A stretch of 41,095 nucleotides of DNA, from positions 1 to 41,095 of the forward strand of contig JAFSCW010000139.1 of assembly GCA_017436605.1 (NCBI GenBank). The letters are read 5' to 3'. The notes beneath the pieces are model-generated. The model had not been told where the DNA came from and searched no databases. It saw only the letters and a list, made by a program, of their open reading frames with translations. Position 1 is the stretch's first letter, and each line of letters begins with the position of its first letter. This DNA comes from Clostridia bacterium (lineage in GTDB: Bacteria; Bacillota; Clostridia; Christensenellales; Aristaeellaceae). A program made the position numbers and the translations under genes. Of this stretch, positions 19,504 to 27,615 are shown piece by piece.

Positions 19504-19826
19504 ACGCGCTCCCCTCTCATGACGCTCACTTTCTGTTTCAAGGATAAACCATCCTCTATTACACGCACTTGTCCTCTCCATATCATTCTTCATTCAGCCA
19601 TGCATGCATTTTATCACAGCATGCAGCAAAAAGAAAGCGGACGTCCAAATCAACCACTGGCACAGCAGCAAAAGGTCTTGTTGCCAACATGCACCAGCAA
19701 CAAGACCTTCCGCATTCTTGACTCTCTGTTCCTCTGAGATTCATCCTATTCCCGAATCCGATACCCGACACATAGCAGCACATTCTTTATCAGGTTCTAT
19801 CGGGGGCAGGCCATCCTGTCTATGGC
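19504..19826. other. Intergenic interval between kinase pair and degV
   Basis: No gene is supported here; small frames on both strands lack ribosome binding sites. It holds the 13-bp inverted repeat at 19672-19709 and presumably the kinase promoter, which I could not place with confidence. Confidence 0.4.
19672..19709 (-). terminator. Probable terminator hairpin downstream of degV
   Basis: A perfect 13-bp inverted repeat (AAGGTCTTGTTGC with GCAACAAGACCTT, 12-nt loop). On the minus strand it ends in CCTTTTG, a short T-run. It is 117 nt beyond the degV stop. A weak terminator is the simplest reading. Confidence 0.5.
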
Positions 19827-20672
19827 TTATCTCTTGCGAAAGAAGCCCAGCACCACCGCACCTGGGCCCGCATGCGTACCCACGACGCTGCACAGCTGTG
19901 TCCTTCGCACAGGCTTTCCCCCCTGCTCCCAAACTGCGCTGCTGCTTTCCAGGAATTTTTCAAGGGACGCATCGCTGACGCCGGTATAGCCCGCATAAAA
20001 CGGTTTGCTGAAGTCAATGCCGCCGAGCGCATCAATTTCCTTGAGCAGCAGGCCATAGCCCTGCTTGATCCCGCGCCCCTTACCGAGCATCTCCAGCCTT
20101 CCATCCTTCATCCACAGGATGGGCTTAAGCGACAAAAGGCTGCCTGCAAGGGCCAGAATCGGCGGGATGCGTCCGCCTTTTTTGAGGTTCTCGAGCGTAT
20201 CCAGCAGCGCAAGCAGCACCACGTCCTCCCGGGCCGCCTCCAGCTCCTTGGCGATTTCCGCTGCGCTCATGCCACGATCGACCAGCTCCAGCGCATACTC
20301 CGCCAGCGCGCCAAGCGCAACGGCAACGTTCAGGCTGTCGACGATATACACATTTTCTGGATAATCCTGCGCAGCGATCATGGCGCTCTGATAGGTGCCG
20401 GAAATCCCGGAGGACACCGTCAGCACGACCAGCTCGTCGCCCGCTGCCTTCGCTTCCTCAAAGACGCGGGCATAGGCGTCCGGCGAAGGCTGGCTGGTCG
20501 TCGGCAGGATGCGGCTTTCAGCCAGCATCTCATAGAATTCACGATGATCAATGGTGACGCCGTCAATATACGTTTCCTGACCGAAGCTCACATTCAGCGG
20601 AACGACCGTCAGTCTCTTCTGAATCTCCTGCGCAACGTCCGCCGTAGAATCGACAACAATTCGAATACTCAT
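19827..20672 (-). CDS. DegV-family fatty-acid-binding protein
   Basis: A 281-residue DegV/FakB-type protein. Such proteins bind a fatty acid and, where FakA kinase exists, present it for phosphorylation so that exogenous fatty acids enter phospholipids. Visible hallmarks are the N-terminal IVVDSTADV, the TTSQPSPDAYARVF motif (about 58-72), SSGISGTYQSA, and GTHAGPGAVVLGF near the C-terminus. The ATG at 20672 has AAGGAG at good spacing; an upstream frame start at 20708 is not needed. No fakA is present in the window. It is a single gene between two terminators. Confidence 0.92.
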   Translation of the reverse strand: MSIRIVVDSTADVAQEIQKRLTVVPLNVSFGQETYIDGVTIDHREFYEMLAESRILPTTSQPSPDAYARVFEEAKAAGDELVVLTVSSGISGTYQSAMIAAQDYPENVYIVDSLNVAVALGALAEYALELVDRGMSAAEIAKELEAAREDVVLLALLDTLENLKKGGRIPPILALAGSLLSLKPILWMKDGRLEMLGKGRGIKQGYGLLLKEIDALGGIDFSKPFYAGYTGVSDASLEKFLESSSAVWEQGGKPVRRTQLCSVVGTHAGPGAVVLGFFRKR

Positions 20673-20790
20673 GTTTTTCTCCTTCATGTTTGGGTAGGTT
20701 TGATCCACTCGTACTGTACACGCTTCTTTTTTCTGAATTGCTGAAATCTTATTGCGGAATTCTTAAAATGCAGTCCGGTCCATACGCAAG

Positions 20791-20815
20791 AAAAAAAGGC
20801 CTCCGCAGGAAGCCT
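20791..20815 (-). terminator. Terminator of the phosphohexomutase gene
   Basis: An 8-bp stem (20808-20815 with 20797-20804, one G-U) and a 3-nt loop, followed by about seven T on the minus strand, 38 nt after the stop. Confidence 0.85.
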
Positions 20816-20853
20816 TCTTTCTTAACATGCCTGACGCCAAGATCAGCTCGAAA

Positions 20854-22275
20854 TCAATCGTGGAATTCAAGTTCGAGGAAACCCGCCATGATTCGCACGA
20901 GGCTTCTCGCGCGTTCTTTGGTCGGCATTTCGGCAAAGATCCGCACGCGCGGCTCCGTACCGGAGAAACGAACGATAATCCATCCCTCGTCAAAATACAC
21001 CTTGCAGCCATCGCGGTAGCTGATCTTCCCGATCTTCATCCCGAAATCCGGCAGCTGCTTTTCGATCATCACCCTGCGATGAATCGCCTCGCGGGATTTT
21101 GTCGTCAGCGCCCAGTCGTATTCAGCCATATGCAGTGTTCCGAATTCTTTTTCCAGCTCGGCAAGAAGTCTGGAAAGCGGCTTGCGCGTTGCAGATACCA
21201 TCTCCACCAGCAGAGAAGCCGCATACAAGCCGTCCTTACCGCTGATATGCCCGCGCACCGTCAATCCGCCGGAGGACTCGCCGCCGATCAGCGCGTCATG
21301 CGCATCCATTCCGGCAGAAATATGCTTGAACCCGACTGGTACCTCATAGCACTTTTCGCCGAACGCCTCCGCAACGCGGTCCAGCCGGTGCGTCGTCGCG
21401 ATATTGCGCACGGCGGCGCCCTTCCATCCCTTGTATCTGAGCAGATAATAATAAAGAAGTACGAGCACATCGTTGGCCGAAACATAGCGTCCGCGCTCGT
21501 CGATGATGCCCAGCCTGTCGGCGTCGCCGTCGGTCGCGATGCCCAGATCCGCATGATGATCCGCAACGGACCCCTGAAGATCGCGCAGGGTGTCGGGATT
21601 GGGCGCGGGCAAATGACCGCCGAAGAACGCATCGTGGCGATCGTTGATGACGTCGACGTCGCATCGCGCTGTAAACAGGATCGTCATCAGGCCCGACAGG
21701 CTTACGCCGTACATCGGATCGAGCACGACGCGCGGCCTGCGCGCACGGATAGCCTCCATGTCAATCTTTTCCATAATCGAATCGAGGTACTCGTCGCGCG
21801 GGTCGATAAACAGCACGCGCCCCTCAGACAGCGCCGTTTCAAACGACATCGACGCAATTTCCTGATCCTGAAGCGCATTCGCCAGCGCGCTGATTTCGCT
21901 GGTAACATCCTCCGTCGCATCGCGTCCGCCGCGGGTAAATAACTTGATGCCGTTGTATACAGCCGGGTTATGGCTGGCTGTCACGGCCGCGCCATACGGA
22001 AGATTCATGTTCTTGACTGTGAACATGATCTGCGGCGTCGGCGCAGCGAGGTTGACAAAATAAAGCCTGATGCCCTCTGCCGCCATCACCTCGGAAAACC
22101 AGATCGCCGATTCGCGGCTGAGAAAGCGGCGATCATAGCCGATGCAGAATCCCTCATGCTCAACGCCCTCATTTTTCATTTTCCGCGCCACGGCACAGGC
22201 GATACGCCGGATATTCGCCCGGGTAAATCCATCGCCGATGACCTCGCGCCAGCCGCCAGTACCAAACCGGATCAT
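20854..22275 (-). CDS. Phosphoglucomutase/phosphomannomutase family protein
   Basis: A 473-residue alpha-D-phosphohexomutase that interconverts hexose 1- and 6-phosphates. The four active-site segments are in order: the phosphoserine loop AVTASHNPAVYNG, the Mg loop ATDGDADRLGI, the sugar-binding loop GGESSGG and the phosphate-binding loop RFSGTEPRVRIF. Specificity (glucose, mannose or glucosamine) cannot be set from the motifs. The start MIRFGTGGWR at 22275 is preceded by GAGGAGG; the FGTGGWRE opening is the usual family N-terminus, so the longer frame to 22467 is rejected. It forms a single-gene unit between two terminators. An AT-rich patch with TATAAT about 65 nt upstream may hold its promoter, but no good -35 is seen. 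Confidence 0.93.
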   Translation of the reverse strand: MIRFGTGGWREVIGDGFTRANIRRIACAVARKMKNEGVEHEGFCIGYDRRFLSRESAIWFSEVMAAEGIRLYFVNLAAPTPQIMFTVKNMNLPYGAAVTASHNPAVYNGIKLFTRGGRDATEDVTSEISALANALQDQEIASMSFETALSEGRVLFIDPRDEYLDSIMEKIDMEAIRARRPRVVLDPMYGVSLSGLMTILFTARCDVDVINDRHDAFFGGHLPAPNPDTLRDLQGSVADHHADLGIATDGDADRLGIIDERGRYVSANDVLVLLYYYLLRYKGWKGAAVRNIATTHRLDRVAEAFGEKCYEVPVGFKHISAGMDAHDALIGGESSGGLTVRGHISGKDGLYAASLLVEMVSATRKPLSRLLAELEKEFGTLHMAEYDWALTTKSREAIHRRVMIEKQLPDFGMKIGKISYRDGCKVYFDEGWIIVRFSGTEPRVRIFAEMPTKERARSLVRIMAGFLELEFHD

Positions 22276-22416
22276 CCTTTGTTCCTCCTCGATTCCCGCC
22301 GCGGCCTGCGCGGCCGTTCGCTGTATATGATTATATTTTATCAAATCTGTCCATGGATGAAAAGACCATGCCCGGCTTTTTTCTGCGGATATGCGTCTTT
22401 CCGGCCAGAAAGGCGC

Positions 22417-22451
22417 AAAAAACCGGAAGCACAGATCACCGTGCTTCCGGT
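22417..22451 (-). terminator. Terminator of the liv operon
   Basis: A perfect 11-bp stem (22441-22451 with 22422-22432) and 8-nt loop, followed by six T on the minus strand, 21 nt after the livF stop. Confidence 0.9.
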
Positions 22452-22472
22452 CGGGGTCGGTATTCACCTTGA

Positions 22473-23186
22473 TCAGTTGGAGCCGAGATACGCATTCTTC
22501 ACCGCTTCGTTGACGAGCAGCTCCTGGCCGCTGCCGGTCATGGTGATGCGGCCGGTTTCCATGACGAAGCCAAAGTCTGCGCAGCGGAGCGCCGCGTTCG
22601 CATTCTGCTCGATCAGCAGAATCGTAATGCCCTCGCTCTTGAGATCACGGATGATCGAGAAGATATCCTTGACGACCAGCGGCGCAAGTCCCAGAGAAGG
22701 CTCGTCCATCATCAGCAGCTTCGGCTTGGCCATCATCGCGCGTCCAACGGCCAGCATCTGCTGCTCGCCGCCGGAGAGCGTGCCCGCCAGCTGCCATTCG
22801 CGCTCCTTGAGGCGCGGGAAGCGGCGGTAAATATCCTTGATGCCCTCTTCGATTTCGTCCTTATCCTTGCGCAGATACGCGCCGATCTTGAGGTTTTCCT
22901 TGACGGTCAGGTTCGCAAAGACGCGCCGTCCCTCCGGCACCATCGCAACGCCCTCGGCGACGATCTTCTGCGAATTGAAGGCCGTAATATCGCGGCCCAT
23001 GAAATTGATGCTGCCGTCGCTCGGCTTGACGAGGCCGGAAATCGCGCGCAGCGTCGTGGACTTGCCCGCGCCGTTTGCGCCGATCAGCGTAACGATCTGA
23101 CCCTGACGAACGTCGAAGCTGATGCCCTTGAGCGCCTCGATGCCGCCGTAGTTGACCTTCAGATCGGTGACCTTGAGCATAATCAT
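22473..23186 (-). CDS. livF: Branched-chain amino acid ABC transporter ATPase LivF
   Basis: A 237-residue ABC ATPase. Walker A is GANGAGKST, the signature is LSGGEQQMLAVGRA, and Walker B is LLMMDEPSLGLAPL, the last phrase being the usual LivF wording. With LivG it energises uptake by LivH and LivM. The ATG at 23186 overlaps the livG stop by 4 nt (ATGA), a sign of coupled translation; a second ATG lies two codons later. It is the last gene of the operon, directly before a terminator. Confidence 0.96.
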   Translation of the reverse strand: MIMLKVTDLKVNYGGIEALKGISFDVRQGQIVTLIGANGAGKSTTLRAISGLVKPSDGSINFMGRDITAFNSQKIVAEGVAMVPEGRRVFANLTVKENLKIGAYLRKDKDEIEEGIKDIYRRFPRLKEREWQLAGTLSGGEQQMLAVGRAMMAKPKLLMMDEPSLGLAPLVVKDIFSIIRDLKSEGITILLIEQNANAALRCADFGFVMETGRITMTGSGQELLVNEAVKNAYLGSN

Positions 23187-24022
23187 TCTTCATCCACCCC
23201 CAGATACGCCGCGATGACGGCGGGATTATCGCGCACCTCTTTGGGCGTGCCCTCAGCGATCTGCTTGCCAAAGTCGATAACATAGATGCGATCGGAAATG
23301 CCCATGACCAGATTCATATGATGCTCGATCATGAAGACGGTCAGGCCAAACTTATCTTTGATCTCCTTGATGAACACGCCGAGCTCGTCGGTCTCCTGCG
23401 GGTTCATGCCGGCCGCAGGCTCGTCCAGCAGCAGAAGCTTGGGATGCGTCGCCAGCGCGCGGGCGATTTCAAGGCGGCGCTGCTGACCATACGGCAGCGA
23501 GGTCGCCAGCTCATCGGCAACGCCGTCCAGACCGACAATCTTCAGCAGCTCCATCGCCTCTTCGCGCATCTCCCTTTCCTCCCTGCGGTTGAGGCGGAAG
23601 GTCGCGGTAAATACATTGCTGGTGCGGCGCATGTGCATGGCAATCAGCACGTTGTTAAACACCGTCTGGCTCTTGAACAGGCGGATGTTCTGGAACGTAC
23701 GCGCAATGCCCAGCTTGGTAATCTTGTCCGGCGTGTGAACAATCCTGCGCGTATACTTGCCGTCGTTTTCGCCGGCATAGGTGCGCTTCATCTTGCCCGA
23801 CGGGAAGTTCTCCACGATGGTCGCGCCCAGAAAATCGACACGGCCATTGGTCGGTTCATAAACGCCTGTGATACAGTTGAAGGCCGTCGTCTTGCCGGCG
23901 CCGTTGGGGCCGATCAGCGCGACGATTTCGCCCTCGTTGATGTCCATGGAGAGGTTATTGACCGCAACGACGCCGCCAAACTGCATCGTCACGTTTTCCA
24001 CATGCAATACATTTCGGCTCAT
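23183..24022 (-). CDS. livG: Branched-chain amino acid ABC transporter ATPase LivG
   Basis: A 279-residue ABC ATPase. Walker A is GPNGAGKTT, the signature region is SLPYGQQRRLEIARAL (the LPYG form is typical of LivG), and Walker B is LLLLDEPAAGMNPQE. The C-terminus IAEGTPKEVRDNPAVIAAYLG is also characteristic. An insertion of about 20 residues around positions 75-95 (MKRTYAGENDGKYTRRIV) is somewhat longer than in many LivG proteins. It overlaps the livM stop by 4 nt and has AAGGAGGG upstream. Confidence 0.96.
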   Translation of the reverse strand: MSRNVLHVENVTMQFGGVVAVNNLSMDINEGEIVALIGPNGAGKTTAFNCITGVYEPTNGRVDFLGATIVENFPSGKMKRTYAGENDGKYTRRIVHTPDKITKLGIARTFQNIRLFKSQTVFNNVLIAMHMRRTSNVFTATFRLNRREEREMREEAMELLKIVGLDGVADELATSLPYGQQRRLEIARALATHPKLLLLDEPAAGMNPQETDELGVFIKEIKDKFGLTVFMIEHHMNLVMGISDRIYVIDFGKQIAEGTPKEVRDNPAVIAAYLGVDEE

Positions 24023-25080
24023 TGCTTGACGCCCTCCTTATTCTTTCTGCGCGGGGTAAACAGGTCCCAAAGCTCACGCTCGCCCATGATGCCCTTGCGG
24101 AAGAAGAGCACGACGATCATGATGACGACGGAGAAGACAACCATACGGAAGCCGGAGCGCATCAGCGGCACCTTGAAGGTTCCGCCGAAGAGATACATCT
24201 CCGTATCCAGAAAACGCAGCCACCATTCGCTGCAGGCAATGAACAGGAAGCTGGCCATAACCGAGCCGCTGATCGAGCCCATGCCGCCGATGACGACGAT
24301 CAGAAGGATTTCGTAGGTCATCGAGGACTTGAACGCATTGGCCTGAAGGCTGCCCTGATACATCGCCAGCAGCGCGCCGCCGATGCCCGCGAAGAACGAA
24401 GAAATGACAAACGCCATCTGCTTGTGGTGGAAGAGGTTAATGCCCATCGCTTCCGCCGCAATTTCGTCGTCGCGGATCGCCTTGAACGCGCGGCCATAGG
24501 TCGAGTTAATCAGGAATACGATCACGGCTATGCAGATCGTCGCCGCCGCAAAGACAGGAATGACCGACTTGAAGGTCGGATAGGTCTTCAGCAGGTTCGA
24601 GCCGTTGGTAATCGGGCCGAGCGTATCCCACTGGATGATCGCGCGGATGATTTCCGCAAAGCCCAGCGTCGCAATGGCCAGATAGTCGCTCTTCAGGCGC
24701 AGAACGGGCAGACCGATCAGCGCGGCGAGGAGCGCGGCAAGCAGGCCCGCGGCCAAAATGCCGACAATCGCCGGAACGGTGAAATTGATGATGCCGCCTT
24801 CATAGTACTGATACACCGCCATGCGCTTGGCCATGGGGATGGTCAGCACCGCGTAGGTATATGCGCCGACGAGCATAAAGCCCGCCTGTCCCAGCGAGAA
24901 CAGACCCGTAAAGCCGTTGAGCAGGTTCATCGACACCGCAATCAGCGCATAAATCGCGCCCTTCTTGAGCACGGTGATCAGCATGGAGCGCCTGCCAAAG
25001 TGCTGTTCGAGGAAATACAGCACGACAAACATGAGAATCAGCAAGCCGATATTGATAAGATTCTTCGTCGATTTCTTCAT
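24019..25080 (-). CDS. livM: Branched-chain amino acid ABC transporter permease LivM
   Basis: A permease of about 353 residues with some ten hydrophobic segments. Family markers include the N-terminal GLFSLGQAGFMLVGAYTYA, then LPVLRLKSDYLAIATLGFAEI and the cytoplasmic coupling loop RDDEIAAEAMGIN, followed by GGMGSISGS. It forms the channel with LivH. The ATG at 25080 has GAGGTG at 6 nt; a GTG three codons earlier (25089) is an alternative start. It lies 10 nt after the livH stop. Confidence 0.94.
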   Translation of the reverse strand: MKKSTKNLINIGLLILMFVVLYFLEQHFGRRSMLITVLKKGAIYALIAVSMNLLNGFTGLFSLGQAGFMLVGAYTYAVLTIPMAKRMAVYQYYEGGIINFTVPAIVGILAAGLLAALLAALIGLPVLRLKSDYLAIATLGFAEIIRAIIQWDTLGPITNGSNLLKTYPTFKSVIPVFAAATICIAVIVFLINSTYGRAFKAIRDDEIAAEAMGINLFHHKQMAFVISSFFAGIGGALLAMYQGSLQANAFKSSMTYEILLIVVIGGMGSISGSVMASFLFIACSEWWLRFLDTEMYLFGGTFKVPLMRSGFRMVVFSVVIMIVVLFFRKGIMGERELWDLFTPRRKNKEGVKQ

Positions 25081-25090
25081 ATCGCTCACC

Positions 25091-25969
25091 TCAAACCTTC
25101 TCAGACGTCTTCTCGCCGAACAGGCCCGTCGGCTTGAAGAGCAGGATCACGATCAGCAGCGCAAACGTAAACGCATCGGAGAACGTTGTATAGCCCAGCG
25201 CCTTGATGATGTTTTCACAGATGCCGATGATAAATGCGCCAATTACCGCGCCGGGAATGGATCCGATGCCTCCAAACACCGCAGCGACAAAGGCCTTGAG
25301 GCCCGGCATCGCGCCGACGGTCGGCGTAACGGACGTATAGTTGGAGAAATACAGCACGGAGCCCACGGCCGCCAGCAGAGAACCGATGACGAACGTCGTG
25401 GAGATAACGGAATTGATCTTGATGCCCATCAGCTGTGCCGTTTCAAAATCCTTCGAAACAGCGCGCATGGCCATGCCGATCTTCGTCTTCTGGATGATCG
25501 TGACCAGCGCGAGAACCAGCAGGATCGTAAGCACCGGCGTAATCAGCGTGACCATCTTCGTGGTCGCGCTGCCGATCGTCACAGAATCGGAAATCCACGG
25601 AATGACCGGATACTGCTTGGCCAGACCGCCCGTCACATACCACATGAGGTTCTGCAGCAGATAGCTGACGCCGATCGCAGAAATCATTACCGACATACGG
25701 GGCGCGCTGCGAAGGGGCTTATAAGCCACGCGCTCGACTGTCACGCCCAGCAGAACGGTCAGGATCACGACCAGCGGAATCGCCAGCGGCACAGGAAGCG
25801 CAGCGGCGATATACACCATAAAAAAGCCCGCGGCGGTAAAGATATCGCCGTGCGCAAAGTTGATCAGGCGCAGGATGCCGTAGACCATCGTATAGCCGAC
25901 GGCAATCAGCGCATACTGACCGCCTACCGAAATGCCGGAAAGCAGGTAGGGCAGCATTTTGTCAATCAT
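25091..25969 (-). CDS. livH: Branched-chain amino acid ABC transporter permease LivH
   Basis: A 292-residue permease with about eight hydrophobic segments. GISVGGQYALIAVGYTMVYGI near the N-terminus, LINFAHGDIF and the later AVFGGIGSIPGAVIGAF are hallmarks of LivH. It pairs with LivM in the membrane. GGAGG precedes the ATG at 9 nt. It is separated from livJ by 170 nt that contain a hairpin but no evident promoter, so it is probably transcribed from the livJ promoter. Confidence 0.95.
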   Translation of the reverse strand: MIDKMLPYLLSGISVGGQYALIAVGYTMVYGILRLINFAHGDIFTAAGFFMVYIAAALPVPLAIPLVVILTVLLGVTVERVAYKPLRSAPRMSVMISAIGVSYLLQNLMWYVTGGLAKQYPVIPWISDSVTIGSATTKMVTLITPVLTILLVLALVTIIQKTKIGMAMRAVSKDFETAQLMGIKINSVISTTFVIGSLLAAVGSVLYFSNYTSVTPTVGAMPGLKAFVAAVFGGIGSIPGAVIGAFIIGICENIIKALGYTTFSDAFTFALLIVILLFKPTGLFGEKTSEKV

Positions 25970-26069
25970 TCTTGAAAGCCTCCGTCCTGTACAAGAAGAT
26001 GCCGTATTCCCATTGAATCCCCCTCCATCCCTCAGTCCCTGTCTTCCGCAGTTTCCTCAGGAATGAAGA

Positions 26070-26099
26070 CGCCGAACCCGCATGGACGCGGGTTCGGCG
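26070..26099 (-). repeat. Intercistronic stem-loop between livJ and livH
   Basis: A perfect 12-bp GC-rich inverted repeat with a 6-nt loop. On the minus strand it is followed by TCTTCATTCC, not a T-run, so it is a poor terminator. It may protect the livJ message from 3' decay or partly attenuate read-through, giving more binding protein than permease. Confidence 0.6.
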
Positions 26100-26139
26100 G
26101 AATGACATTCGAAATCAGATAGCGTCCGATCCTTTTATG

Positions 26140-27315
26140 TTACTCAGCCAGTTCGGCAACAGACTGGGTCTTCACGAAGTCAAACGCAACGGTCTCGGTG
26201 TTGGCCTTCTTGATGTAAGCCATATCCTTGTTCGCATCGCCGATCTCGTCGAAGGAAATGCTGCCGGTCACACCGTTGGTCACGACGGACGGGAGCGCCT
26301 CGGCGATCGCCACGCTGTCGATAGAATCGGCAGCCTTGATGGCCTCGATGGCAACCATGTACGCGTCATAGCCCAGCGCGGAAACAGCCGCGACGATGTC
26401 GTTGCCGCCGTTGTTGGTCTTCTTATCCGGGTTGGCGTTCAGCCAGGCCTTGAAGCCCTGAACGAACTCAGCCGCAACCGCATTGCCGTCGTTCTCGTCG
26501 AAGAAGGTGGACATGCAGATGGTGAGGTTGGTGCCCTTCGCGGCGTCGAGGATAACGGAGGACTCCCAGGTATCGCCGGCCAGAATCGGCATCGCGATGT
26601 TCATGGAAGCAGCCTGGTTGATCAGCAGGGAAGCGACGGTCGTGCTGGTCGGGCTGAAGATGACATCCGCGCCGCCGTTCACAGCGTTGTTCAGGTACGC
26701 GGTGTAGTCGGAAGTGCCCTCGGTGAACTGCTCGTTGATGACGGTGCCGCCCATGGACTCGAAAGCCTTGGCGAAGTAGGTCGCAAGACCCGTGGTGTAG
26801 TCGTCGCCCAGCTGGCTGAGGACATATGCGGTCTTCGCGCCGAACTCATCCATCGCGAAGTTCGCCATGACGGTGCCCTGGAACGGATCCAGGAAGCAGA
26901 CGCGCCAGTAGTAATCGCACAGAGAGGTCACGCCCGGGTTGGTCGCGGAGCAGGCAATCGCCGGAACCTCAGCGTCAGCGAAAACCTCGCCGCCCGCCAT
27001 GGAGACGCCGGAGCCGTAGGAACCCAGAACGATGCTCACGCCCGCATCGACGAGCTCCTGAGCAGCGGAAACAGCCTTGTCAGTCGCGGACTGGTTGTCA
27101 ACGATCACCAGTTCGACATCGTAGGTCTTGCCGCCCACTTCAACCGTGGGAACGAGGGAGTTGGCATACTCAATGCCGATAACTTCCTGCTTGCCGCCCG
27201 CGCCGTTATCGCCGGACGCCGGCTCAAACACGCCGATCTTGACGGTATCCGCCATAGCGACAGCCGCCATAGACATCATTGCAAAAACCATAACCAATGC
27301 GAGAATCCTTTTCAT
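26140..27315 (-). CDS. livJ: Branched-chain amino acid ABC transporter substrate-binding protein
   Basis: A 391-residue periplasmic-binding-fold protein (Leu/Ile/Val-binding type, Peripla_BP_6). A signal peptide covers residues 1-22 (MKRILALVMVFAMMSMAAVAMA), with cleavage likely after AMA. The mature start DTVKIGVFEPASGDNG, the phrase VLGSYGSGVS and TNPGVTSL are typical. No lipobox cysteine is present at the cleavage site, unlike most Gram-positive binding proteins. AAGGAGG lies 9 nt before the ATG and a promoter with a perfect -10 lies at 27346-27374. It leads the livJHMGF operon. Ligand could be leucine, isoleucine, valine or another amino acid or amide. Confidence 0.93.
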   Translation of the reverse strand: MKRILALVMVFAMMSMAAVAMADTVKIGVFEPASGDNGAGGKQEVIGIEYANSLVPTVEVGGKTYDVELVIVDNQSATDKAVSAAQELVDAGVSIVLGSYGSGVSMAGGEVFADAEVPAIACSATNPGVTSLCDYYWRVCFLDPFQGTVMANFAMDEFGAKTAYVLSQLGDDYTTGLATYFAKAFESMGGTVINEQFTEGTSDYTAYLNNAVNGGADVIFSPTSTTVASLLINQAASMNIAMPILAGDTWESSVILDAAKGTNLTICMSTFFDENDGNAVAAEFVQGFKAWLNANPDKKTNNGGNDIVAAVSALGYDAYMVAIEAIKAADSIDSVAIAEALPSVVTNGVTGSISFDEIGDANKDMAYIKKANTETVAFDFVKTQSVAELAE

Positions 27316-27345
27316 TCAGGTATTCCTCCTTGAAGTGATACCAGC

Positions 27346-27374
27346 ATTATACAGAAATGCTCGTCAAATTACAA
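27346..27374 (-). promoter_or_regulatory. Promoter of the liv operon
   Basis: TTGTAA (27369-27374), 17-bp spacer, perfect TATAAT (27346-27351) on the minus strand. The leader is only about 25 nt, too short for a T-box or riboswitch. Confidence 0.7.
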
Positions 27375-27544
27375 CCCCTTATCCCTTATTTTTTGAAATT
27401 TCTTTCACATTTCCCCGCGTAATTCTGCATTTCCGGCATTTTACCTCGCGTTATCTGCATCGCGTGTCTCGTTTTCTTTCATTTGCTTCATCCAAGCAGA
27501 GCACAGGTGCAATCGTTTTCAGGCCCATCCTCCCTTATGCATGC

Positions 27545-27579
27545 AAAAAGGCGCCCTCCCGATGCTTCGGGAAAGCGCC
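27545..27579 (-). terminator. Terminator of the GH2 glycosidase gene
   Basis: A 13-bp stem with two G-U pairs (27567-27579 with 27550-27562) and 4-nt loop, followed by five T on the minus strand, 37 nt after the stop. Confidence 0.88.
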
Positions 27580-27615
27580 CCTGCTCTGCCGCGCGGTATT
27601 CAGCGTCGGCGCTGC

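Larger units (their letters stand above)
27316..27615. other. Intergenic region upstream of livJ
   Basis: Holds the livJ ribosome binding site and promoter and the terminator of the GH2 gene. The pyrimidine-rich stretch 27375-27544 between them shows no gene or clear RNA structure. Confidence 0.5.

Noticed and set aside
22300-22380. Promoter of the phosphohexomutase gene around TATAAT on the minus strand
   Set aside because: No acceptable -35 hexamer lies 16-18 bp upstream; the region may still hold a weak promoter.
26070-26099. livJ-livH hairpin as an intrinsic terminator
   Set aside because: No T-run follows the stem on the minus strand, and the downstream liv genes lack another visible promoter.
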